A stretch of 33,501 nucleotides of DNA from Chloroflexota bacterium (GTDB taxonomy: Bacteria; Chloroflexota; Limnocylindria; P2-11E). Numbering within the stretch: the first letter of the stretch is position 1; each line of letters starts with the position of its first letter. Under the pieces are notes generated by a model that worked only from the letters and a program-made list of their open reading frames with translations, was not told where the DNA came from and ran no database searches. Location: the NCBI GenBank assembly GCA_005882765.1, contig VBDV01000131.1:1-33501 (forward strand), read 5' to 3'. This document shows, piece by piece, positions 17,101-25,217 of this stretch. The position numbers and the translations under genes were made by a program.

Positions 17101-17696
17101 TGGAAGAGCGCCATCGGCTCGGTCTCGGAGGCGATCTCGGCCGCCAGGCGCTCGAGGCTTTTGCCGCGACGGAGGGCGTTCTCGGCTCGGGTCTGCTCCG
17201 CCCGATAGCTGTCGACAGTCGCCGAGAGGATGAGGACGGAGATCGTGACGACGAAGACTTCGGCGATGACCTGCGGGACCGGAGTGGGGTCACCGACCGA
17301 CATGCGAACGGCTTCCATTCCGACGCGCGCGGCGACGTACGTCGTCATCGTGGCGACGAGGCCCGCTCGTCCGAGGCGGTACATGGCGAAGGCTCCGACG
17401 GCCAGAACGATCACGAAGGCGATGCTCCGCGGGTTCGTCGCGCTGCCGATCATCCACACAGCGGCCGTTACGAGGTCAGCGATGACGAGATGTACCGGGA
17501 CCTCGTGCAGCCGCAGGGCATGGCCTCGCTCGCGATCGAGTCGCCAGACCCGAACCGACGTCGCCACGAGCAGCACCAGAGCCGCGGCGGCCAAAGGGAC
17601 GATCCCCTGCCCACCGAGCGATAGCCAGGCGACCGCACCGACGCACGCGCCGAGGCGACCCACGAGCAGCGGATCGCGCGGAAAAAGCCCCCGCAC
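14133..17696 (-). CDS. Membrane GAF/HD-GYP/GAF/GGDEF c-di-GMP protein
   Basis: This 1187-residue protein carries both predicted halves of cyclic-di-GMP turnover. Domain order is: about six membrane helices (1-165); three GAF-like sensor domains (about 185-330, 335-485 and 495-645); HD-GYP phosphodiesterase (about 650-830) with HD at 701-702 and HHERYDGAGYP at 754-764; a fourth GAF (about 860-1010); and C-terminal GGDEF diguanylate cyclase with intact GGDEF at 1109-1113. An RxxD inhibitory-site motif (REGD, 1100-1103) lies five residues upstream of GGDEF. HD-GYP enzymes degrade c-di-GMP while GGDEF domains make it; which activity dominates cannot be told from sequence. The start is GTG with a weak ribosome-binding site, so a later start is possible. 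It follows the cupin gene by 95 bp. Confidence 0.93.
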   Translation of the reverse strand: MRGLFPRDPLLVGRLGACVGAVAWLSLGGQGIVPLAAAALVLLVATSVRVWRLDRERGHALRLHEVPVHLVIADLVTAAVWMIGSATNPRSIAFVIVLAVGAFAMYRLGRAGLVATMTTYVAARVGMEAVRMSVGDPTPVPQVIAEVFVVTISVLILSATVDSYRAEQTRAENALRRGKSLERLAAEIASETEPMALFHTVARSALLLASAHHATINVRRGEEFYIAAGVGTGERVVGVHAPAETGIVGAVLRTRATVAVDDYATDPTAVPAVRDIGVRAMICVPIFLHGEFAATITVGRLDTRPFDGEDRAALEGLASHASIALRNARTIEQGRRLESLSRELSGAMPEDVIDRIAETMQAVFDLEWVIINEVKGDLVRSLAALGKAAPARSHGWISHGPLLRQVVVARELVVMRDYATDSGVEPDRPISMLAREVGVHAIMVAPVIFDGEIRAALTVGTTDPYRSFDAIERRELLAFADLASTALRAANERRERERRIGRLSALNVLAWQLGAVHDPFEIARLAFDAAATLVSRDSFSIARYDERGNELEFVINARGDEAVVAEARVPVGSGPASLVIQSGEPSRAPSEVYLPMKSRGKLVGVLACGADAPKTLDDEDVAVLQTLANLVATAIENAEALARMRELYLASVRALAAAVDARDPYTRSHSARVAALSRGIAEEMRLTADQVRRIQLGALLHDIGKIGVPDAILNKPGSLSADEWVMMRSHSILGASIVNAVEPLRDLVPIVRSHHERYDGAGYPDELGGDLVPIEAYVVAAADAFEVIVSRRAYKPAQTVEHACAELLRCRGTQFHPAVVDAFLRLIERDRAQGAAQLRRIAGILHEDIEDVPGPGVLLEQFAASAQTHGRQLAILQRLASEISAVLDIDDLAERLLRIICDAMGYENGFLLTLDDAGEHLVIRAAVGPSGSYVGQRLPKGQGISWWVVERGELQNVADGRLDPRFYGPTEIRSVLCVPLQLGDERIGALGVESPRIAAFSREDEDLLTAVSHQVAAAVRVAKLHQAAKTAAATDPLTGLPNRRSFFQRLERELAARDGASLSVAIVDANGLKALNDGFGHAAGDEALVRVGAILQAGVREGDLVARIGGDEFAVLFAGAPILTAERIVRRLAERIANSTLGVGHRLPTIAWGVADATGEATVDALVEAADRAMYRQKQLTRKRTPA

Positions 17697-17791
17697 CCGC
17701 CAAGACGATAGGTAGCCTGCTTGTCGGGCAGGTATCAGAAACGTCCGGAGACTGGCCGTGCCTCCCTGGCGCGGCCGGCGCTCCTTTTTCG

Positions 17792-18157
17792 CTAGGTCTT
17801 GATGGTGGGTCCGTCCGTGCTCGGCCGCGGAAGATCGGTGCGCGGCGGTGCGAACACCTGCACCACCTGTGTGGGCTCCTCGAAGACGCGGGCGCCGTGC
17901 GCCGTTCCCGCGGGAATCCGGAAGGTGTCGCCCACCATGAGGATGCGCTGCTCGCCGGCGACGACCATCGCGAGCGACCCCTTCACCACCACGCCGAACT
18001 GCTCGACGGTGTGCTTGTGGGTCTCGACGATCGTTCTCGGCGCGTAGTCGTAGACGATCAGCGTCGCGTGCTGAGCGTGGACAACGCGGCCCTTCACGCC
18101 TGGATGCGGCTCGATAACCGGAAGGTCTCGGGGGCTCGCGTAATAGAGCTTAGGCAT
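17792..18157 (-). CDS. Cupin-domain protein
   Basis: This 121-residue single-domain cupin is a small beta-barrel. Motif 1 reads ETHKHTVEQFGVVVKG and motif 2 reads GDTFRIPAGTAHG, so metal-binding His and Glu residues are present. Small cupins of this kind may be isomerases, dioxygenases or ligand sensors; the substrate is not evident. The gene starts 12 bp after the clpX stop and is probably read from the clpP-clpX transcript, but a functional link to the protease is not demonstrated. Confidence 0.85.
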   Translation of the reverse strand: MPKLYYASPRDLPVIEPHPGVKGRVVHAQHATLIVYDYAPRTIVETHKHTVEQFGVVVKGSLAMVVAGEQRILMVGDTFRIPAGTAHGARVFEEPTQVVQVFAPPRTDLPRPSTDGPTIKT

Positions 18158-18169
18158 GAGTGACGAGCG

Positions 18170-19444
18170 TTACGAAGCGGTCGCCTCGTCTCCCTCGAGC
18201 GAGATCTGCTCGTTCTTCGAGAGGAGGAGCGGCTTCATGCGGCCCTCGATCGAGTCGCCGGTCACGACGACCTTTCGGATGTTCGTGCTCGACGGGATCT
18301 CGTACATCACGTCGAGGAGTACCTCCTCGATGATCGTCCGCAAGCCGCGGGCTCCGGTCTTCCGCTTCGCCGCGCCCTTCGCCGCCGCCTGGAGCGCATC
18401 CGGCGTGAGCTGCAGCTCCACCTTGTCGAGCGCAAGGAACTTCTGGTACTGCTTCACGATTGCGTTCTTCGGCTCGGTGAGGATGCGCATGAGGTCGCCC
18501 TCGTCGAGCGCCTGGAGGGGCACGACGACCGGAAGCCGGCCGACGAACTCGGGAATGAGCCCGTACTTCAGCAGATCGTCGGGCATGACCTGCTCGAGGA
18601 TCGCCGAGGTCTCCTTGGTGTTGTCGCGGAGCGTCGCGCCGAAGCCCATCGTCTTCTTGCCCACGCGCGCCTCGACGATCTTCTCGAGACCTTCGAACGC
18701 GCCGCCGCAGACGAAGAGGATGTTCGTCGTGTCGATCTGTATGAAGTCCTGGTGCGGGTGCTTGCGGCCGCCCTGTGGCGGGACGTTCGCGACCGTGCCC
18801 TCGAGGATCTTCAACAGCGCCTGTTGGACGCCCTCGCCGGAGACGTCGCGGGTGATGGAGGGGTTATCGCCTTTCCGCGCGATCTTGTCGATCTCGTCGA
18901 TGTAGATGATCCCCCGCTGCGCACGGTTGAGATCGAAGTCGGCGGCCTGGATGAGCCGGAGGAGGATGTTCTCGACGTCCTCTCCGACGTACCCCGCCTC
19001 GGTGAGGCTGGTCGCGTCGGCGATCGAGAAGGGCACGTCGAGGATCCGCGCGAGCGTCTGCGCGAGGAGCGTCTTGCCGCACCCGGTCGGCCCGATGAGC
19101 AGGACGTTGGACTTCCCGAGCTCGACGTCGTCGACCCGGTGGCCCGCGCCCACCCGCTTGTAGTGGTTGTAGACGGCGACCGAGAGGACGCGCTTCGCCT
19201 TGTCCTGGCCGATGACGTACTGGTCGAGGATCTCGTTGATGCGGCGAGGGCTCGGGACCTTCGCGCCGAGAGTCCGTGCCTTCGGCGTCTCCATGAACTC
19301 TTCGTCCACGATCTCGCGGCAGAGGGTGATGCACTCGTCGCAGATGTAGACGCCCTGACCGGCGATGAGCTTGCGGACCTGATCCTGGCTCTTGCCGCAG
19401 AAGGAGCAGCGGTAGGGCTTGCCGCCCTTCGCGGTGGTTGTCAT
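18170..19444 (-). CDS. clpX: ATP-dependent Clp protease ATPase subunit ClpX
   Basis: This 424-residue AAA+ unfoldase feeds substrates to ClpP. The N-terminal zinc-binding domain has C13, C16, C35 and C38. The AAA+ core shows Walker A GPTGCGKT, the pore-1 loop GYVGEDVE, Walker [11 protein letters not shown] and the RKH pore loop within [10 protein letters not shown]. Length and order match the family. It follows clpP with a 3-bp gap, the usual operon arrangement. The start at 19444 gives the family-typical MTT...[10 protein letters not shown] opening. Confidence 0.98.
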   Translation of the reverse strand: MTTTAKGGKPYRCSFCGKSQDQVRKLIAGQGVYICDECITLCREIVDEEFMETPKARTLGAKVPSPRRINEILDQYVIGQDKAKRVLSVAVYNHYKRVGAGHRVDDVELGKSNVLLIGPTGCGKTLLAQTLARILDVPFSIADATSLTEAGYVGEDVENILLRLIQAADFDLNRAQRGIIYIDEIDKIARKGDNPSITRDVSGEGVQQALLKILEGTVANVPPQGGRKHPHQDFIQIDTTNILFVCGGAFEGLEKIVEARVGKKTMGFGATLRDNTKETSAILEQVMPDDLLKYGLIPEFVGRLPVVVPLQALDEGDLMRILTEPKNAIVKQYQKFLALDKVELQLTPDALQAAAKGAAKRKTGARGLRTIIEEVLLDVMYEIPSSTNIRKVVVTGDSIEGRMKPLLLSKNEQISLEGDEATAS

Positions 19445-19447
19445 GGT

Positions 19448-20110
19448 CTAGCGGGCCGCCACCGGCTCTCGAGTTGGCTCGCGCCTGGGCTCTTCGGCCT
19501 TCGCGATCGAGATCAGTGACTCCTTGCCCACGAAGATCTCGTCAATGAGACCGTACTCCCGCGCCTCCTCGGCGCTCATGAAGCGATCGCGGTCGACGTC
19601 GCGTCGCACCTTGTCGGCCGGCTGTCCGGTGTGGTGCGCGAGGATGCGCATGAGCTTCTCGACAAGCGTTTCTAGCTCTTTGACCTGAATGAGGACATCC
19701 GGGGTGTTGCCACGGAATCCGCCGGAGCCCTGGTGGATCATGATCCGCGAGTTGGGAAGGGCGTAACGCTTGCCCTTCGCGCCGGCCGCCAGAAGGACCG
19801 CGCCCATCGAAGCAGCCTGACCGATACAGATCGTATTCACGGGGGCCTTCAGGTACTGCATGGTGTCGTAGATGGCGAGCCCGGCCGTCACCACGCCCCC
19901 CGGCGAGTTGATATAGAGGTAGATGTCCCGCTCGGGGTCCTCGGACTCGAGGAAGAGGAGCTGAGCGATGATCAGGTTCGCCATCGTGTCCTCGACCGCG
20001 TCCCCGATAAAGATGATCCGTTCCTTGAGCAGGCGCGAAAAGATGTCGTAGGCGCGCTCGCCGCGCCCGGACTGCTCGATGACCATCGGCACGTAGTTCC
20101 GCGTCGTCAA
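19448..20110 (-). CDS. clpP: ATP-dependent Clp protease proteolytic subunit ClpP
   Basis: This 220-residue serine protease forms the barrel that degrades substrates delivered by ClpX. The catalytic triad is S101 (GQAASMG), H126 (IMIHQG) and D175 ([11 protein letters not shown]). The TTG at 20110 is chosen because a strong ribosome-binding site GAGGAGGG lies just upstream, giving [13 protein letters not shown]; an ATG at 20086 would also give a family-like N-terminus, while the longer frame to 20203 adds a non-homologous extension. A TACACT hexamer at 20150-20145 could be a -10 box, but no good -35 matches it. The gene is divergent from the histidine kinase operon across a 164-bp gap. Confidence 0.96.
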   Translation of the reverse strand: MTTRNYVPMVIEQSGRGERAYDIFSRLLKERIIFIGDAVEDTMANLIIAQLLFLESEDPERDIYLYINSPGGVVTAGLAIYDTMQYLKAPVNTICIGQAASMGAVLLAAGAKGKRYALPNSRIMIHQGSGGFRGNTPDVLIQVKELETLVEKLMRILAHHTGQPADKVRRDVDRDRFMSAEEAREYGLIDEIFVGKESLISIAKAEEPRREPTREPVAAR

Positions 20111-20274
20111 GAGCACCCTCCTCGCGCGTTGTGCCTGTTCAAAGAGTGTACGGCAGCCAATTGACGCTGACGCGCAATTTCCCGCCGTGATCGCGGTTGC
20201 CATTTGGGATCAGAGGTCTGGGCATGTCCACCTGACAGGCGAGCCAGTACGATTCGCGCCGAAGACAGGAAAGA

Positions 20275-22326
20275 ATGCGTAAGCTTCCGCGCTCGCTGCG
20301 CTTCTACGTGGCGGCGTCGACCCTCTACGCCGCGGTGGTCTTCTTCGCTGTCCAGTTCATCTACACGTTTCAGCTTACCCAGAGCGGACTGCTCGTTGCC
20401 CAGCGGGATAGCGGGGACGTGCTCTCCTCGATCCAGATCGTCTCTTTCATCGTCTGGTTGGGCATCAGCCTCATTGCGGCGGCGGTCATGCATCGTCTCG
20501 CCACCGCGCTCGCCGGTGCGAAGACCGCTGAGGAGGAGGCCAAGACCGTCGGCGAGCAGAAGGAGCAGGAGCTTGGCTCGATCTTTGGTCTCTCGGCGGC
20601 GATCGCCGGACCGCTCGACCTCGAGCAGATCGGCTCCTATTTCGTCGCTGCGATCCGAGGCGCTTTGCCGGCTGACATGACCCTTGCATTGATCGTGTAC
20701 GACGACGTTCTCGAGGCGTTCCGCACAGTCGCGACGGACGGCCCGCGCAGCGCGGCGCTCCGAGAGAAGAGCTACTCGAGCGTCGCGCTTCCTGCGGTCG
20801 TACGCACGCGCGTGATCGACCACCGGCAGTCACTTCTCCTGGTCGACGATGAGGCGCACCGGGATATGTGGAAGAGGGTCGTGGAGGAGCTGCCGGCTCT
20901 CGGGACCGCGAAGTCTTTCGCGGCGCTGCCCCTCATCTCGCGCGAGCGGCTCGTGGGAGCGCTCCTTCTCATCGGCGAAGGGACTGGCGATCTCATCGCG
21001 GACAAGGTCCAGCTCCCGATGATCATGGGCCAGTACGTCGCGGGCTCCATACACAGTGCGCTCTCCGTCAAAGAGGCCGAGGCGCGCGCGGAGCGCGAAG
21101 CGCTGGTCAATCGGGTCGCGCAGCGCGCCCGAGCGAGCCTCGATCCCGAGGAGATCCTCCGCGGCACCGTCGAGGAGCTCGCGAAAGTGCTGGAGGTCTC
21201 CCGAGCGCTCGTCTGCACGGGCGCAACCGAGGACGACCTCGCTGTGTCCTACGAGTGGGACGCGACCGGCGTCGCGCCGGTCGGGATCGGGGCAAAACAC
21301 GTTCCTGTCGCGCGTCTCGCGGCGCGGCTCGGACGCACCATCATCGTGACCGACGTCCGTAAGGATCGCCGGTTTACCGATCCGCGCGGGGCCGAGGACG
21401 TCATCTCACAGGACGTCGTCGCCGCGGCGGCCACGCCCATTCGCGTCGGAGGCCAGCTCGCAGGCGCGCTCTCCTTCTCGCAGGTCGATCGCTCCCGAGA
21501 GTGGACCGCCGACGACGTCCGTCTCATCGAGGCTGTGGCGCAGGAGCTCCGGATCGCGATCACCGCGGCCGAGGCCTTCGAGCGCCAGCGCGCCGCGGTC
21601 GTCGAGCTCGAGCGCTTGAACCGAGCGAAAAGCGACTTCGTGTCGATCGTCAGCCACGAGTTTCGCACGCCCCTCACGGGCATCCAGGGTTTCTCGGAAA
21701 TGATGGCAAGCGAGGAGCTAACGATCGACGAGATGCGCGAGTACGCCGGCGACATCAACAAGGATGCCCACCGCCTTAATCGGATGATCACCGAGATGCT
21801 CGATCTCGACAAAATGGAGTCGGGGCGGATGCAGCTCCATCGCGAGCGGCTCGATCTGAATGCGGTCATCAGCGACGCGGTCGATCGCGTGCGGCCGAAC
21901 GCGCCGCAGCACCCGGTTTCGCTGCGGCTCGACCCGCTCGTCGGCGAGATGAATGGAGACCGCGACAAGCTCATTCAAGTGATGGCCAATCTCCTCAGCA
22001 ATGCCGTGAAGTACTCGCCGAAGGGGGGCGAGATCGTAGTGAGCAGCCGCGCCGAGGGCGGCGCCGCGCACGTCGTCGTGCGCGACCACGGGATGGGCAT
22101 CCCCAAGGCCTCCCTCGAGACGATCTTCGAGCGGTACGGGCGGGTGGAATCGCCGGAAACGCGCCACATCCAGGGGACCGGCCTGGGCCTCCCGATCGTT
22201 CGCCAGATCGTGCACCTCCACGGAGGGACGGTGTGGGCGGAGAGCAGCGTCGGCGAGGGCTCGGTCTTTCACGTCACGTTGCCGCGCGCGGCTGCGGGCA
22301 CGGCCGCTGCCGAGGCCGCGTCGTGA
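20275..22326 (+). CDS. Membrane sensor histidine kinase with two GAF domains
   Basis: This 683-residue kinase has two N-terminal helices (about residues 8-32 and 45-70), two GAF-like domains (about 110-270 and 280-440), a HisKA dimerisation domain and a HATPase domain. The phospho-acceptor is H461 within SHEFRTPLTG. The ATPase domain shows the N-box NLLSNAVKYSP, DHGMGIP and GTGLGLPIV. The helices are separated by only a short segment, so sensing is probably by the GAF domains or the membrane rather than a large external domain. An AGGAAAG ribosome-binding site precedes the ATG. Its TGA overlaps the GTG of the following response regulator, marking an operon of three signalling genes. Confidence 0.94.
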   Translation: MRKLPRSLRFYVAASTLYAAVVFFAVQFIYTFQLTQSGLLVAQRDSGDVLSSIQIVSFIVWLGISLIAAAVMHRLATALAGAKTAEEEAKTVGEQKEQELGSIFGLSAAIAGPLDLEQIGSYFVAAIRGALPADMTLALIVYDDVLEAFRTVATDGPRSAALREKSYSSVALPAVVRTRVIDHRQSLLLVDDEAHRDMWKRVVEELPALGTAKSFAALPLISRERLVGALLLIGEGTGDLIADKVQLPMIMGQYVAGSIHSALSVKEAEARAEREALVNRVAQRARASLDPEEILRGTVEELAKVLEVSRALVCTGATEDDLAVSYEWDATGVAPVGIGAKHVPVARLAARLGRTIIVTDVRKDRRFTDPRGAEDVISQDVVAAAATPIRVGGQLAGALSFSQVDRSREWTADDVRLIEAVAQELRIAITAAEAFERQRAAVVELERLNRAKSDFVSIVSHEFRTPLTGIQGFSEMMASEELTIDEMREYAGDINKDAHRLNRMITEMLDLDKMESGRMQLHRERLDLNAVISDAVDRVRPNAPQHPVSLRLDPLVGEMNGDRDKLIQVMANLLSNAVKYSPKGGEIVVSSRAEGGAAHVVVRDHGMGIPKASLETIFERYGRVESPETRHIQGTGLGLPIVRQIVHLHGGTVWAESSVGEGSVFHVTLPRAAAGTAAAEAAS

Positions 22327-22688
22327 GCAAGGTCGTCTTCTGCGAGGACGACCCAATGATCCAAAAGCTCGTGCGAGCCGCGCTGCGTTCGACGAGCCAC
22401 GAGGTGCACGTCGCTGAAAACGGGAAACTGTGCCTCGCCCTGATTGACGAGGTCCGTCCTGACGTAGTCTTCAGCGACGTCATGATGCCCGAGATGGATG
22501 GCTTTGGTGTGGCTGATGCGATGCGCGCGAGACCCGCTCTCGCGCACATTCCGATCGTGTTCATGACGGCGTCGGTGCAACGCGAGCAGATCGAAGAGTG
22601 CTTCCGCCACGGGGCCGCCGGACACCTCGCCAAACCATTCACGATGACCGAGCTTCGCGCTCGCGTCGCGCAGTTCTTCAAGAACTAG
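22323..22688 (+). CDS. Single-domain response regulator
   Basis: This 121-residue CheY-like receiver has no output domain. The acidic pocket is at E8-D9-D10, the phospho-acceptor is D52 (FSDVMMPEMDG), the switch Thr is T82 and the conserved Lys is K104 (AKPF). The GTG start overlaps the kinase stop codon, and its TAG overlaps the GTG of the next gene, so the three are coupled. It is the likely direct target of the upstream kinase, and may pass the phosphate on or compete with the receiver of the next protein. Confidence 0.93.
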   Translation: MSKVVFCEDDPMIQKLVRAALRSTSHEVHVAENGKLCLALIDEVRPDVVFSDVMMPEMDGFGVADAMRARPALAHIPIVFMTASVQREQIEECFRHGAAGHLAKPFTMTELRARVAQFFKN

Positions 22689-23836
22689 TGCCGGGAGAAC
22701 GCATCCTCTTCGTCGATGACGAAGAGCAGATCCGCAAGCTGCTGTCGACCTGGCTGACGCGCCACGGGTATGAGATCAGCGTGGCGAACGATGGCTGGGA
22801 GGCTCTGAAAACGATTCGCGCGAAGGCCCCCGACCTCGTCATCACCGACGTGAACATGCCGAACATGAACGGTCTGGAGCTCACGCGGCGCATGCGCGCG
22901 GACCACCGCACCGCGCGGATCCCCGTGATCATGCTGTCGGCGCGCAAGCAGGCGGACGACGTCCTGAGCGGTTACGCCGAGGGCGCGGACGAGTATGTCC
23001 CCAAGCCGGTCGAGATGGCCGTGCTCGAGGCGAAGATCGAGGTCCTGATCAAGCGGTTTCGGACGACGAAGGGCGGCGAGGCAGCCGGGAAGCGTGGCGG
23101 CAACGTCGTCCTTTTCCTGCACGCCAAGGGCGGGGTGGGCTGCACCACGCTCGCCGTGAACGCGGCGGTCGCCCTCGCCGCGACGACGATCTATCGAGTG
23201 ACCCTTCTCGACCTCAACCTCGAATTCGGGAACGCCCCGATGCTGATGAATCTGACCTCACCACGCACGCTCGCGGACCTCGCTGAAAACGCGCACGAGC
23301 AGCTCGACGAGACAACGTTTGGGAGCTACCTCGAGCAGGACCGCAGCGGGGTGCGTGTTCTCGCCGGCTGCGACCTACCGGAACGCGCCGAGCTCGTCAC
23401 GGTTCCCGCGGTGCAGCAGGCGGTCGATCTCCTTCAGAAGCAATCGGACTACGTCGTCGTCGACGCGCCCGCGAGCTTCTCGCAGCATGTCCTCGCCGTG
23501 CTCGACTCGACCGACGCGGTCGTGGTCGTGACCGCCGCGCACCTGCCCTCGCTCAAGGCGACAAAGCAGGCGCTCGAGGTGCTCGAGAAGCTCTCCTTTC
23601 CGACGGAGCGCACCGTTCTCGTCGTGAACCGGACGAGCGCGGCCGGCGTGGAGATGGACCATGTCGCCCGGTTCTTCAATCGCAAGCCCGACGTCGTGGT
23701 CCCGCACACCGAGGCTGCCGACGACGCCGCCGATCGGGGCCGGCCACTCACCGTCCTCCACCCCGACAGCGCCGCGTCAAAGGTCGTGCGCGACCTCGCG
23801 GCACGGATCGCGGTCGCGGCTCCTGCGGGCAGGTAG
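22688..23836 (+). CDS. Receiver–CpaE/MinD-like ATPase fusion
   Basis: This 382-residue protein has two domains. Residues 1-125 are a complete receiver: D10-D11, acceptor D54 (ITDVNMPNMNG), S84 and K106. Residues about 138-382 form a deviant-Walker ParA/MinD ATPase with KGGVGCTT at 147-154, LLDLNLEFG and VVVDAPASF motifs. This matches the CpaE/TadZ architecture, where the ATPase positions pili at a pole, but in most TadZ proteins the receiver is degenerate while here it is intact. No tad/cpa pilus genes are in the window. The GTG at 22688 overlaps the previous stop; an upstream in-frame extension into the regulator gene is rejected. It ends 2 bp from the convergent glycosyltransferase gene. 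Confidence 0.92.
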   Translation: MPGERILFVDDEEQIRKLLSTWLTRHGYEISVANDGWEALKTIRAKAPDLVITDVNMPNMNGLELTRRMRADHRTARIPVIMLSARKQADDVLSGYAEGADEYVPKPVEMAVLEAKIEVLIKRFRTTKGGEAAGKRGGNVVLFLHAKGGVGCTTLAVNAAVALAATTIYRVTLLDLNLEFGNAPMLMNLTSPRTLADLAENAHEQLDETTFGSYLEQDRSGVRVLAGCDLPERAELVTVPAVQQAVDLLQKQSDYVVVDAPASFSQHVLAVLDSTDAVVVVTAAHLPSLKATKQALEVLEKLSFPTERTVLVVNRTSAAGVEMDHVARFFNRKPDVVVPHTEAADDAADRGRPLTVLHPDSAASKVVRDLAARIAVAAPAGR

Positions 23837-23838
23837 CG

Positions 23839-24981
23839 CTACGCCGGCTCGCGGACCTGCAGCTCGATCGCGAAGAGAAAGAACGACGAGAACACCGTCT
23901 GCATCCCAAGGAGCATCGCGACCAGGGCGAACAGCGCGGGCCGGACCTCATTCAACGGTCCGAAGCCTGAGGCGACCCACGTGGCGGCGATCCCGAAGTC
24001 CACGATGAAGCCGACCATGAAGAGCACCGCGCCGGCAACCAGGCCACGCTCGAGGCTGAACACCCGGCGAAGGATGCCGAGCGTGCGATCTGGCGGCTGG
24101 AGACGTAGGGTGACGGCGAGCGTCTTCGCGTAGAGGCCGATAGCGAGAATCTGAAACCCGATCAACGTCAACAGCGCACCGAGGACCATGACGTGGATGT
24201 CGAAGAGGCGGCCGAGTACGACGACTGGGCCCGGCAGGAGCGCGACGAGCAACACCAAGCCGATGACAAGGAGGGCGAGACCAGGCACGACGAAGAGATG
24301 CGTCGGGCTGTAGAGCATCAGGAAGCGCAGGTGCCGCCAGCCATCGGGTATCGTCCGCAGCTTCGAGCGCCCGCCCCGAACGCGGTAGTTCACGGGGACC
24401 TCGCCGATCCGCAGACCCGATCGCGCAGCGTTCACGACCATCTCGCTCGCGAACTCCATCCCAGGCATCCGCAGCCGAAGGTCATCGAGCACATCGCGCC
24501 GGAACGCACGCATCCCGCAGTGCGCGTCGTCGACGCCGGTGTGGTAGAGAAGGTTGAGCAGCCCTGAGAGAATCGGGCTCCCGATGTGCCGGTGGGTCCA
24601 CGGCATCGCACCAGGCTCCAGGTGTCCTTTGAATCGCGAGCCCATCACGAACTGGTCCCCGTCTCTGATGCGATCGAGGAAAGCGGGAAGCGCCGCAAAA
24701 TCGTACGAGCCGTCCGCGTCGGCCATGACGATCACGTCGCCCGCGGCCGCGGCGAACCCGGCCATGTACGCGGCGCCATATCCGCGGCGGCGCTCGCGCA
24801 CCACGCGCGCGCCCGCGGACGCCGCGACCTCGGCGGACCCGTCGGTGGACCCGTTATCGACGACGATGACTTCGCCGGCGACACCGGCTTCTTCCATCGC
24901 GTGGAGCGCTTCACGGACGACGGCGGCAACGCTCTCGATCTCGTTGAGGCACGGAAGGATCACCGACACGCCTTCGTTCAC
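23839..24981 (-). CDS. Family 2 glycosyltransferase, GtrB/DPM1-like
   Basis: This 380-residue polyprenyl-phosphate glycosyltransferase-like protein has a GT-A catalytic domain at residues 1-235. The nucleotide-binding VDNGSTDGS segment and the metal-binding DADG (88-91) are present. Four C-terminal helices (about 235-370) anchor it in the membrane. Such enzymes transfer a sugar from a nucleotide donor to a polyprenyl phosphate for envelope glycans or protein glycosylation. The acceptor and sugar are not evident, and no cognate membrane C-type transferase lies next to it. The gene converges on the receiver–CpaE gene with stops 2 bp apart, leaving no room for a separate terminator. A 236-bp gap to tig shows no gene. 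Confidence 0.9.
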   Translation of the reverse strand: MNEGVSVILPCLNEIESVAAVVREALHAMEEAGVAGEVIVVDNGSTDGSAEVAASAGARVVRERRRGYGAAYMAGFAAAAGDVIVMADADGSYDFAALPAFLDRIRDGDQFVMGSRFKGHLEPGAMPWTHRHIGSPILSGLLNLLYHTGVDDAHCGMRAFRRDVLDDLRLRMPGMEFASEMVVNAARSGLRIGEVPVNYRVRGGRSKLRTIPDGWRHLRFLMLYSPTHLFVVPGLALLVIGLVLLVALLPGPVVVLGRLFDIHVMVLGALLTLIGFQILAIGLYAKTLAVTLRLQPPDRTLGILRRVFSLERGLVAGAVLFMVGFIVDFGIAATWVASGFGPLNEVRPALFALVAMLLGMQTVFSSFFLFAIELQVREPA

Positions 24982-25217
24982 CGGGTGAGGCTATCAGTCG
25001 TTACGCGGGCGAAACCCTATGCGAAGGCACCTCATGTCGGTCCTTCTCCAAGCGCCCGCGGATCGCCGACAGACTGAGCACATCCGCGATGTGGTGCGCC
25101 GCGCGCGATCAGCAACCTCGCGCTGGCCAGACGCCCGACGATCAGCCACCGCGGCGCTGGGGTTACAACGCGAACGGCATGAGAATGCTAGCGACGAGCG
25201 GCAAAAACCGCCCCACG

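Noticed and set aside
20111-20203. Longer ClpP N-terminus
   Set aside because: The extra 31 residues lack homology, while a strong ribosome-binding site directly precedes the TTG at 20110.
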